Below, piece after piece: positions 18,737-29,400 of a stretch of 64,000 nucleotides of DNA; the first letter of the stretch is position 1; every line of letters starts with the position of its first letter. Under the pieces are notes generated by a model that made no database searches, was not told where the DNA came from, and saw only the letters and a list, made by a program, of their open reading frames with translations. The stretch spans positions 1-64,000 of the forward strand of contig JAGRGY010000014.1 of the NCBI GenBank assembly GCA_020445255.1, in the 5' to 3' direction. The position numbers and the translations under genes are program-made. Source of the stretch: Gammaproteobacteria bacterium (GTDB lineage Bacteria; Pseudomonadota; Gammaproteobacteria; Chromatiales; Chromatiaceae).

Positions 18737-19066
18737 TTACTCCGCGACGATCACGCCACGTGCCGTCTCTTCGTGGAATTCGCCGACGAACGCATAGCGG
18801 CCTGGGTTCAGCGGTCCGAAGCGGATGGTTCCGGCGCTATTGCCGGCGATGATCTTCTCCTGGTCGAGGTCATGGCTTTCGAACTCTTCGGCGCTGGAAT
18901 CGCGATTGTCGACAGTCAGCTTGATGCGCTGACTCGCCGGGACATGCAGTTCGACGGGTTCGAAACGATGGTCCCGGATAACAACGGTGGCCTCGTAGGC
19001 ATCGGCCGCGAGCACAGCGACCGGCAGACAAAGCAGGATTCCGGCAAACAGGAGATGGCGGTTCAT
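18737..19066 (-). CDS. Periplasmic cupredoxin-like protein of an iron-uptake operon
   Basis: The 109-residue product has a signal peptide of about 20 residues (basic start MNRH, hydrophobic core, VLA-AD cleavage). A small cupredoxin-type domain follows, with the EFESHDLDQEKII segment and GRYAFVGEFHEETARGVI. This style of domain is found alone or within EfeO beside FTR1 permeases and is thought to bind or oxidise iron or copper before uptake. It is the first gene of the pair with the FTR1 permease, and a candidate Fur box lies about 40 bases before it. Confidence 0.82.
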   Translation of the reverse strand: MNRHLLFAGILLCLPVAVLAADAYEATVVIRDHRFEPVELHVPASQRIKLTVDNRDSSAEEFESHDLDQEKIIAGNSAGTIRFGPLNPGRYAFVGEFHEETARGVIVAE

Positions 19067-19104
19067 CAGGTCAATCGCTCCACGTCATAAATCGTAATAC
19101 GAGT

Positions 19105-19123
19105 GCGAATGATAACGCTTCGC
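19105..19123 (-). promoter_or_regulatory. Candidate Fur box
   Basis: GCGAATGATAACGCTTCGC matches the 19-base Fur consensus GATAATGATAATCATTATC at 12 positions, including the AATGATAA core, and its ends (GCGAA/TTCGC) are an inverted repeat. It lies just upstream of the cupredoxin-FTR1 iron-uptake operon, where iron repression would be expected. Confidence 0.5.
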
Positions 19124-19585
19124 AATACGAGACGTCAAACCAAGGCCCTGGCGACCGCATGACAACGGCGAACGCCGTGCAGCGTTGCGGAACGATCCAA
19201 GAATCCCCGTCATCGATCTGCCCGCTGTTGCACGGCACGATCGATTGCCCCTGCGGCTGCGCGCCCAACGACCGGAATTCGCCTGGTGAACGATCGTGCG
19301 CAGGCGAGCGGGAAACCCGTGCAGGCCGAAGGTCTGGTAGCCGCGAAGACGCCGCGTTCCGGGATCTGGCTTTGCCAATCGGCGGATCGGAGGACTTTAC
19401 AACGACGTCCCACGCACCTGTCGCGCCTGCTCCGGATCAACTTTCAGAAAAAAGAGCGCGCAAACAAGGACATGCCTCTACCAGAGAAGAGCCCGTAGCA
19501 CGCGTCACAGCGAAACCGACGCGGATGTCACCGAACGGCGTGGGTGCAGGGTGTCAGGCGGTTTTACAGCACCGCGAGGGTGGGA

Positions 19586-19615
19586 TTGCTAAGTATATGA
19601 ATTTACAGATTAAAT
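19586..19615 (+). promoter_or_regulatory. Candidate sigma-70 promoter for the giant gene
   Basis: TTGCTA and TTAAAT are separated by 18 bases inside an AT-rich island. Each box matches the consensus in four of six positions. It competes with the sigma-54-like sequence just downstream; only one may be real. Confidence 0.3.
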
Positions 19616-19619
19616 GTGG

Positions 19620-19635
19620 TGGCTTGATTCTTGCG
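19620..19635 (+). promoter_or_regulatory. Candidate sigma-54 (-24/-12) promoter for the giant gene
   Basis: TGGCTTGATTCTTGCG has the essential GG and GC separated by ten bases and matches the TGGCACG-N4-TTGC core apart from two positions. Sigma-54 control is known for PEP-CTERM and exopolysaccharide genes through the PrsK/PrsR system, and a PEP-CTERM-like gene follows the giant gene. No enhancer site was identified. Confidence 0.35.
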
Positions 19636-20225
19636 CGCCGTTCCCAGAGCATACGAAAAAAATAAGGAACCCAAAGATTGGGACGCGTGCGGCGCAATCT
19701 GACCTGGTTACGTTTGCCGGAACATTGGGGACCGTCTTCGGCGAACTGCAAATTCGGCCACTTCAGGCGCGCATTCCGTACATGAGCCTCGGTAGCTTGA
19801 TCCGGAACGATGGCGTAGTCGCCGCCCCTGAGAATCCAGGCCGTCAGGCACTTCGCAGTAGCGCCGCAGCCGGCACATGCGCGCAACGCACTTGCACCTC
19901 GGATGATCGGCGGACAGATCCGTGCATTGCCTTGGTACGCGTGCTCCACAGGTTGGCATGGCCGACGGTTTGCGACGTGAAACGGATCGCAATGGGTTCT
20001 CTTCCATCCCAGTCTGGTGGCCGGCGGTCTGTAATGCGTGGACTCGACGAGGGATGCAACGCGATCGGAGCGATGACAAGGCCTGCACTCAGAGCCTTCC
20101 GGGAACACCAGAGGCAAGGGCGCGGTTGAGGGGTTCGGTTGCGTGCCCGGTGCGCCCGTCGAATGAGGTGGGGCGCCGGTTGGTCGACCTCGCACGGCGA
20201 GACACATACCCAAAGGACATCTGCT

Positions 20226-20411
20226 ATGGCGCTCGATGAAACTCGCTTGCGGAAGCTGATCAGGCGATTGGCTCGACGGAAGGAGGTGGACGCCACACCC
20301 AGTCCGACGTTCACGAGACGGCAGCTCGCGAAACACCTGAAGGAAGTCCTGCCCGAACGCCAGAAGCCGACCTACGAGGCGCTCGAACCGCGCTTCCTGC
20401 TCTCTGCAGAT
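20226..20411 (+). other. LEPR-XLL leader segment of the giant protein
   Basis: The first 62 residues are rich in arginine, lysine and glutamate (for example RLRKLIRRLARRK) and contain no hydrophobic stretch. They end in LEPRFLLSAD, the LEPR-XLL motif known near the N-termini of very large bacterial surface proteins. The motif's position and conservation suggest an export or processing signal. Confidence 0.85.
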
Positions 20412-23400
20412 CTGATGCCCCAGGTCGACTCGGTGGTCATGCAGGGTCTCGACGAACTCAAGTCGTGGACCGTCACGCTGGCCGAGGTCGAAGAACTCAC
20501 CCATGCGCTGCCGTTGGTCGACATGGCGGTTCTCGACGCCTTGGATGTACCAACGCTGGTTCAACAGAACCTGCTCAACCCGCTCGCTGACTACTTCGCG
20601 TCGCTGCCAATCGGCGACGAGGGTACGACCGACGGCGTTGTCACGGCACTCTCGCTGTTGCCGAGTGCAAGTGGGGACCTGATCGGGAACGCATTCGTCT
20701 TCGACGTCGCGTTCGACGTGACTAACAACGCGCTGGCATCACTGGATCTCGGCGCTGACGCAGCAGCGCAGGGGATCGAACTGGCTCAGGCGACCGATGT
20801 CGGCGTCGAGGGAGGCGTGCAGTTCCACTTCGCGTTCGGCGTGGATGTCAGCGACCAGGTCATCGATATCACCGACTTCTTCATCGTCGCGGACGCGCTG
20901 TCGCTGTCGCTCGGCGACGACGGGACGCCGCTGGCGTTTCCCTTGCGGTACAACTTCGTCGACGCCGACGTCGAAGGCGGGGAACTCGACCTCGATGCGC
21001 GCGTTGTCCTGGGCCTTGATGAACTCGACTCGAACAACGACGGCCGCATTTCCGTGGCTGAACTGCAGGCCAAGTCCGCCGGACAACTGACCGGCGTGGT
21101 CGCCGGCGGCGATGCCACCCTGGTCATGCCGCTAACCGTCGATGCGCTGCCGTTTGCAGCGATAGGCAACCCGAGCGTCACCGTCGGCACACCCGAGGTC
21201 TTTGCGCCACTCACACCCGGTGTGACGTTGAATGGCGATTTCGGCATCATCGACGCGCACAACGACGACATTCGAAGTGCATTGCAGGACGGTCTGAGCG
21301 GTCTCGCCACGGCCATCGCGGAAACGGCGGACACAGGCCTGCTCGCGCGCAGCCTGTTTCCTGTCTACGGGTCGCTGAACGACTTTCTGGATGTCGGTGA
21401 CATCCTGGATGTGCATATCGCCGGCGTGGTTGCCGACTACCTGTCAGCCAATACCGTCGCGGATGGCGATGCACTTGCGGCCGCAATCGCCAGCCATAGC
21501 GGGCTCTATGGCGACATCGACCTGGACCTCAGTGCCAGTGCGTCGGTCGCCGATGACGTGCTGTCCCTCGATCTGTCGATCCTGGCCACGCGCACGTTCG
21601 CGGATGCGGCCATCGGCCTCGGTGTCGAGTTGTCGGATTTCCTGCAAACCGACGAGCTGTCGGGACCCCTGTCGGTCTTGCTGGATTGGGATTTCCGCGT
21701 GGACCTCGATCTGGCCGCGCTGGCGAGCCCGTCCGATGCCGTCCGTTTTGCATTCGACACACCGGCCCAGGCGCGCCTCACGGTCGACTTGCCCGATATC
21801 GCATTCAGCGCGCTGACGGGGTTTCTCGGTCTTGATATCGGCAATGTCGACGGGGTGCCAAGCAGCATCGCGCTCGATGCGTCGGTCGATCTGACGTTCG
21901 CCGCCACGCCGATCACACTTGCCGCGTTGAAGGATCTGGCAGCGGCCTCGCGTGCAACGCAGAGCGGTACGGCCAATGCCAGCTACGTTCTGCGCGGCAC
22001 CTCTTCCATCAGCGGCGCCGCCGACGATCCGTCGAATCCCGCCGTGATTACGTTCAGCGATGACATCTACGATGCCAATGCAGGTGTGCTCACCGAGAAC
22101 TACGCCGCGCTCGGTATCACCGATTTCGCCAACGCCGAGTCCGCCACGGCAGTCGGTGCTATCAGCAATCTGCGCGACTTTCTTGCTGCCTATGCCGACA
22201 GTACGGTGTTCAGCGACGCGCTACCACTTACCCAGTCACTGCAGCTGAACGAGTTGCTGGTGCAGGACAGTGCCGGGCAGCCAGACGACACGATCGACCT
22301 CGTCGCGCTGATCGGGCAGAGCCTGGTGGATCCGCTGACGACCATCGACACCAGCGGTGACGTCGATGTGGAGATACCGACGTTCGCGTCCGCGCAGGAA
22401 TTCTTTGCATTGCTCGGCGGACTGGTCAGCAACGTGCAATTCGACGCTGCAAACCACACCCTCGATTTCGACATCAACGTGAACGGAAGGCTCGACCCGC
22501 AGACGTCCACGGTGAGCCTGCTCGACGCCGGTGAACTGCATGCCGTGGATTCGTCGAGCGAGGTGACGGCGGTGGCCGATGTTGCGCTGTCGGTGAGCCT
22601 CGGCCTGTTGCTCACACCCGCGGGTGCAAACCTGGGACCGCTGTCGTCGACTACGCTGGTCCGGGATCTGAACGCTGGCCGCGGTGTCATGACGGCTGCC
22701 GGGCAGACCGACATCCTGTTCACCGTCAGCAGCGGTGAGCAGTTCGAGGTCGATCTCGATCACGATCCGGATACGGGAACCGTCGGCGAGTTGATGGACG
22801 CCATCCAGGCCGCCGCAGATGCCGCGCTCGGTGCAGGTGCGTTCAGCGTTGGATTCAATGAGCCCCTGAACGGTCTGATGTTCACCGACAAGACCACTGG
22901 CCCTCAGACATTCGCGATCGAGTCGGTCAACGGTTCGCTGGCGCACTTTGGACTCGGCCTGGTCGGTGCACCGGCCGAGCAGATCTACACCGGCTCGACC
23001 GACTGGGTGATCAGTGGGCTGCCGCTGCATGGCGACACCACGCTGCGTCATGTCATTGTCGACGCGCTCGATTTCTCGGGCCAGGTCGACATCGATGCGC
23101 CGCAGATCGACGGTACGGCACTGTGGCATGCGCTCGAGCTCGATGTGACCGGCGGCAGCGGGCATGCCGACTACGATTTCTCGATCGCGCTCGGCGAGCC
23201 GGCCGACGGTGCTGACGGCACGACGGATCTGGACGAGCTGCTGTCGGGTCTGACCGATCCCGCCAGCCTCGTGCAGAGTCGAAGCGACATCGCCTCGTCT
23301 GTGCTCGACCTGCCGCTCCTGCCCAGTGGCGATTTCGTCGCGACCACGGGTTTTGCGCCCGTGCTGCACGTGGTCGCCGCGGATGCGGGTGATCCAACCA

Positions 23401-26400
23401 CGTTCGATCTCAGCCTCGGATCGGCTGCCGGCAACGTCGACACCCTGTTGTCCGTGGTCGAACAACTCGATGTTGCCGACGCGATCGATGCATTGTTGGC
23501 GATCGGCGACTACCTCGACGAGCTCGCGACGACGCGCGCCATGCTGTCCACCGCGATTCCGGGCCTGGGTGAAAGTGTCGCCGAGCTGTTCGATTTCGCC
23601 GGCCAGTTCAAGTCACTTGCGAGCGACATTGCGGCGCAGAACCCGGCAACACTGCAGGCCTTCAAGGCGGCGCTTGCCGCACAGTCGAAGATTGCCGGAC
23701 TGACGATCGAACTGGAACAGACAGCCGGGGCCGAGGGATTGCGTTTCGATTTTGGTGTCGACTTCGCCGACACGGTGCGGCAGGTGCCGCTGCATCTCGA
23801 TCTGGGCACGCTCGGCGCGGACCTTGCGGCGCTCGGCCTCGACCCGGTCGGCATCGTCATGGACGGCGCCGGGGTGAGCCCGATTGATGTCGGCGCGAAC
23901 GGCAGCCTCAATCTCGGTTTCGGCATCGATCTCACCGACCCTGCAAATCCCGGTGTCTATCTCGCCGACACCACGCGTCTTGATTTCTCGTTGATCGCGG
24001 AACAGCCGCTGGTCAATTTCGAGGCCCTTTTTGGTGCTATGTCCGTCGACGTGGTCGGCGGCGTGTTCGCACTGGACGGTGACGGCGGCGGCAGCGGCAC
24101 CGATCCGATCGACTTCGCGTTGAGCTTCAGCCCGACGGCGACGGGTCGCTACGCGATCGGCGCGGCGGCCGCGGCAACGAATGTAACCACGAGCGGCGGC
24201 CAGCTGCTGATCGATCTGCCGCTGGCATTCCCGGCCGAGGTGTCCGCGCCGCAACCCAACCTGACCGTGGGCGTCAGTGACATTGCCGATATCACAGGCA
24301 CCACGTCGGTGAGTGGCCCCGACGTTGCCGATTTGCTGACCGGTTTCTCGGTCCTCGACAACCTCGACAGTTTCCGACGTGGCTGGGATGAGCTCTGGCA
24401 GGCCCTCGATGGCCAGCTGAAGGATGCCGTGCTGAACCAGCCGCTGCCGATCCTGGGCACGCAACTGGCCGACACGCTCGACTTCTTCGATCAGATCCGC
24501 ACCAAGGTCAGCGACAACCTCGCACTGATCGGCAGTCAGCTCACCCCGGACCTCGTCCGCCAGGCGCTTTACGATGCATTCGGTCCCGGTGGTCTCAACT
24601 GGTTGCAGCGCATCGGTGGTGGGGTGCCGTCGCTGGCCGACATCGGCATGAGCAGCAGCACGTCCGAGGTCGTGTTCGATCTCGACCTGTCGATGCCGGC
24701 GACGATGCTCGACAACATCGCGATCGACCTCGCATTGCCCGGACTCGGGCTCTCGATCAGCGAACTCGCGGCGGCCTCGGTCAGCGTAAACCTGCCGTTG
24801 ACCGTCGGCATCAGCCTCAGCGACGGCGTGTTCGTCGACACGAGTGCGCTGAACGAACTGACGATCGATTTCGCCGCCAACCTCACCGGCCTCGACGGTG
24901 CCGCCGGTGAACTGGGCTTCATGCCGGTGCTGGTCAGCGAGAACCCGGACGTCGCCGATTCGAACAGGCTGAACGGCAGTTACTCGATCGACCTGCTGGC
25001 CGGTGATACGCGCCTGTCGCGCAATGACCTGATGGTGGCCGAAACCGGTTCGGTGTTCAGCGTCACGCCCGGCGGCAACGCCCGCATCGACCTCGAGATC
25101 GAAACCGATTTACCGGATGGCGCGGTCTTCCCTCCCTACCGGATGGATCTCGACATCGATTGGGATCTTGCCACAGATGACGTGTCGGTCGTGTTCACCG
25201 ACATCGAGTTCGACCTCGTCGGCCTGCTGGTCGATTTCGCGCGGCCGCAGATCGATCGTATCGATGCGGCGCTGTCGGTGCTGGATCCGCTGTTCACACT
25301 GCTCCAGGCCGTTCCGGAACCGTTCAACCTGCTGGTCGGGCAGAACTGGGGTGACCTCGTCGCGGCCTTCGGTGGCGTCAACAACACGTTCCAGTTCGTC
25401 GAATCGGCACGCATCCTCGGTGAACTCGCCAACGACCGGCTGCCGGCGCTGGCGGGTATGAATGGCGAGGTGTGGATCAGCCTCGGCGGCATGACGATCG
25501 ACAGCGCCGTCGCGCGCGGACTTGCCGAGGGCCAGCTCATTGCCTCGTCGCAGGAACGGTCTTTCCTGCCGGCGGGTAGCGACAGCGTGAGTGCCACGGA
25601 TGCGTTCGTCGATCTGCTGAACAATGGTGACTCCATTTACGGCGATATCTGGAAGCTGGCGCACGACAGTTCGGCCAGCGCTATCGCCAAGCTGGCCGCC
25701 GAGATCTTCGTCCAGACCCAGGAACTGCCCGGGCTGTTTTCGAGCGGCGACGTGTCCCTGACGGCCGGCGCCGGCAGCTTCTTCGGCGTGTTCTCACTCG
25801 GCTTCCCGGTTTCCATTACGCGCGTCGTCGGCGCGTTGATCCAGGACAGCTTCGTTGCGCCGATTCATTTCCTGGCACTCGAACGGCCGACGTACAGCTT
25901 CCGTTTGCTGCTCGGTGAGACCACGTTCGGCCGCGACCTGGACGCCGCCGGCAACGAGACCGGCACCGCACTCGACCTGACACGCAGCCTGCTGCTCGAC
26001 TACCAGATGCCGTCGTTGAGCCTGATCGTCAACGTCAGCATCCCGACCAGCCCCGTACAGCTGTTGGCTACTTTCCTGACCGGGGCGGGTAACGCGCTGC
26101 AGTCGCAGGATGCCGATGACGTCAATGCGCGTGCGGAGACGAAGCAGGACAAGACCGACAATGGCGACCAGCCGAGCGAATCCAAGAAGCAGGCCGATGC
26201 CAATTCGGAGAAGAAGAAAAAGAAGTCGTTCTCGCTGGCGGATATCGTGGTCAGGGTGTATGTCGATGCGGCCTATGGCATTCGCTTCGATGCCACCGGG
26301 CTCGACGTCTTCAAGCGCACCGGCGATGCCGATGCGATCAAGGAGGGCTTCTACCTCGACGACACGGTGGGCCCGAAGAACACCATCGACACCTTCCGTG

Positions 26401-29400
26401 GCCCCGGCAACCAGATCGTTCCGGATCCGAACAACGTCGAGGTCAAGATCGGCATCGGTGTCGACCTCGGCATCACGTTCCCGACCAAGGCGATGCTCGG
26501 TTTCGATCCGGTCCTCTACGTCGGCCCGGTCATCCTGGCCAGCGTCGTGCCCGAGTTGCGGATCGGTTACACCTGGGACCTGCTCGATCCTGACAACACC
26601 GGTGACAGCAAGCTGCGTGTCCGCTTCAGCGAGTTCGATTTCCTGACCGTCGGTGCCGCGGGTCTGGGTAACCCGACCAACGACGTGACCGACGAACAGG
26701 CGAAGGGGGCATACGGCGGCGGACTGAAGTTCGAACTGGCGGTCACCGCGTCGCTGTCGATCGGCTTTCAGTTCCCCGATCCCGTGGCGAGTTTCTTCGC
26801 CGGAAAGCCGCGCGCGGCACAGATCAATATCTTCACGGCTGCGCTGTCTTTCGTCAGTCCGCCGCTCGAGTTCGAGTTCGCCAGCGCGCCCAGCGCCGAC
26901 ATCGCGCTCGCCAGCAAGAACGGCGGTACGCTGACACTGAACATCGGTGCACTGGCTGCGGACCGGAACTTCCAGACCGACGTCATCGACGAGCAGTTCC
27001 TGATCGGCGCCGGCGACACCGCCGGCACGGTCATCGTCTCCGCTTTCGGCCTGTCGCAGACCTTTACCGGCATCACCCGGATTGTCGCCGATGCCGGCGA
27101 CGGCAACGACGTGATCGTGATCCAGGACGAGGTCACTGCGACGGTCAACCTGCTCGGCGGCGACGGCAACGATCGCCTGTTTGCCGGCGGCGGCATGGCC
27201 ACGCTGCGCGGCGGCCGCGGCGACGACGAACTCTACGGCGGCCTCGCCAACGACGTCATAGAGGGTGGCGTCGGCAACGACACGCTGTTTGGCGGCGATG
27301 GCAACGACATCCTGCGCGGCCAGGAGGGTGCCGACGAACTGCACGGCGACGCTGGCGACGACCAGATCTTCGGTGGCACGGGTGCGGACCTGATCGACGG
27401 AGGCGCTGGCGACGACACGATCTCCGGCGGTGATCAGAATGACGTGATCCACGGCGGTCGCGGCGCCGACCGGATCACCGGCGATGCCGGTGACGATCTG
27501 ATCTATGGCGATCAGGGTGCCGATGACATCGACGGAGGCGAAGGCGCCGATCGCGTCTATGGCGGCGACGGCGCCGACCTGATCGTCGGCGGGGCCGGCG
27601 ACGACGAGCTGTTCGGCGATGCGGGCAACGACCAGATCAGCGGCGACCTCGGCGCCGACTACATCGAGGGCGGCGCAAACAACGACCTGATCTTCGGCGG
27701 CGAGGGCAACGACACGCTGCTCGGCAACGGGGGTGGTGATCACATCGAGGGTGGGGCCGGCGCAGACACGATATTCGGTCACGTCGACGCGTTCGGCGAC
27801 ACCGTCGAGGCGCAGGAGAGCCTGGCCGGCGATGCCGGTGACGACCTGATCTATGGCAACCAGTTCGCCGATTCGATCGGCGGCGGTGACGGCAACGACA
27901 CGATCTTCGGCCTCGGCGGCAACGACTGGCTGTTCGGCGGCTTTGGCGACGACGATATCTACGGCGGCGCCGGCAGCGATGTCATCTGGGGCGGCTTCGC
28001 CACCGCGGAAGTCACGCAGGCCGATTTCGATCTGAATGTCGCAGCCAATTTCACGTTGCCGCCGACATTCGAGCTGATCGAGGCGCAATTCCCGACCGGC
28101 TATGCGCCACCGATGATCACGCCCGCGGTGCTGAACGGGCAGAACGTGGAAGGGCGCCTAGGTGACGGACGCGACAAGTTGGTCGGCGGTGACGATACCG
28201 ACTTTCTGTTCGGCGGAGACGAGGCCGACGAGTTGCAGGGCAACGCGGGCAACGACTATCTCGATGCGGGTGCCGGCGACGATGTCGACGTGCATGGTGG
28301 GGCGGGCGACGACGTCGTGCGCGGCGGTTCGGGCCGGGACTCGCTGCACGGCGACACCGGCATCGACCAGCTGTACGGCGACGGCGACGACGACAACCTG
28401 TTCGGCGACGCCGGTGTCGACGGCCCCGGCGGACACAGCCTGGCCGGGCAGCGTCTGTACGGTGGCGCCGGGCGCGACAGCCTGTTCGCGTATGCACCGA
28501 CGTCCGATACCGCGGCCGAGAAGGACCTCACCGGCGACCAGTTGTTCGGCGGATCTGGTGGTGACTACCTGTTCGGCAACCTGCGCCAGGAGCTGCTGGT
28601 CGGCGAGAGCGGCAACGATTTCATCGGCGGTGACCTGCTGCGCGGGCCGGCCTACGCCGACAACCTGATCGCCGATATCGAGGGCGCAGACGACGAACTG
28701 CGTGGCGGTTCGGGCGAGGACCAGCTGCTTGGCGGTGGTGGCAACGACGTGATCTGGGGCGGCGCCGACACCGACTGGCTCGAGGGCCAGAACGGCAACG
28801 ACCTGCTGCTCGGCGGTGGTGGCATCGACATCATCGTACTCGACATCGGGCCGTTGCCGTCACAGACCGATCCGTCGATCGGCGTGCGCCCGTTTGACGC
28901 GCTCGGCGACGAATTCTACGGTCACTACGGCGACGAGGCCGAGGGCGACGTCGCCGATGACAACGCGACCGATATCCTTCTGATCGAGGGCACGGCCGGC
29001 GACGACGTGATCCGGCTGCGCGAATCGGTGGCGGGTGAGCAAATTCTCGACACCGCCGGCGCGCCTACCGGCGGTGTCGCGGTCGGTGGCCAGCTCGCCG
29101 TCGAATACAACGATGCGCTGCTCGAGGCGATCTGGCTCGACGAAAGCGGCGCGCCGCGTATCGAACAGTTCCGCGTCAGCGGACTGCTCGGCGACGACGA
29201 AATCAGCTTCGTCCAGGGTGAGGGTGCACTCGACCTGTCGTCGTTGGCTGATCGCAGTCGTGATTTCGTCGGCGTGTTCGACGGTGGTCCCGGCGACGAC
29301 TTGCTGATTGGATCGGAGGCGCGCGACCGCCTCGACGGCGGCAGCGGCAGCGACACGTTGTTCGGCAACGCCGGTGACGACCGCCTGTGGGGCGACGGCG

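Larger units (their letters stand above)
19067..20225. other. Long regulatory/leader region ahead of the giant gene
   Basis: About 1.16 kb separates the iron-uptake operon from the giant gene on the opposite strand. Open frames exist on both strands (for example plus strand 19614-20129, minus strand 19554-20564), but none has a recognisable domain or clean start context. An AT-richer island at about 19555-19680 stands out from the GC-rich background and carries candidate promoters. A leader of about 580-610 bases would remain before the start codon. Confidence 0.6.

Noticed and set aside
19554..20564. Open frames on both strands in the region before the giant gene
   Set aside because: Their translations have no domain or signal features and the longest one overlaps the giant gene's start; treated as chance openings.
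27087..28850. CRISPR-like appearance of regularly spaced repeats
   Set aside because: The repeats are in-frame 27-base RTX codons that vary at the DNA level; there are no unique spacers between identical repeats.
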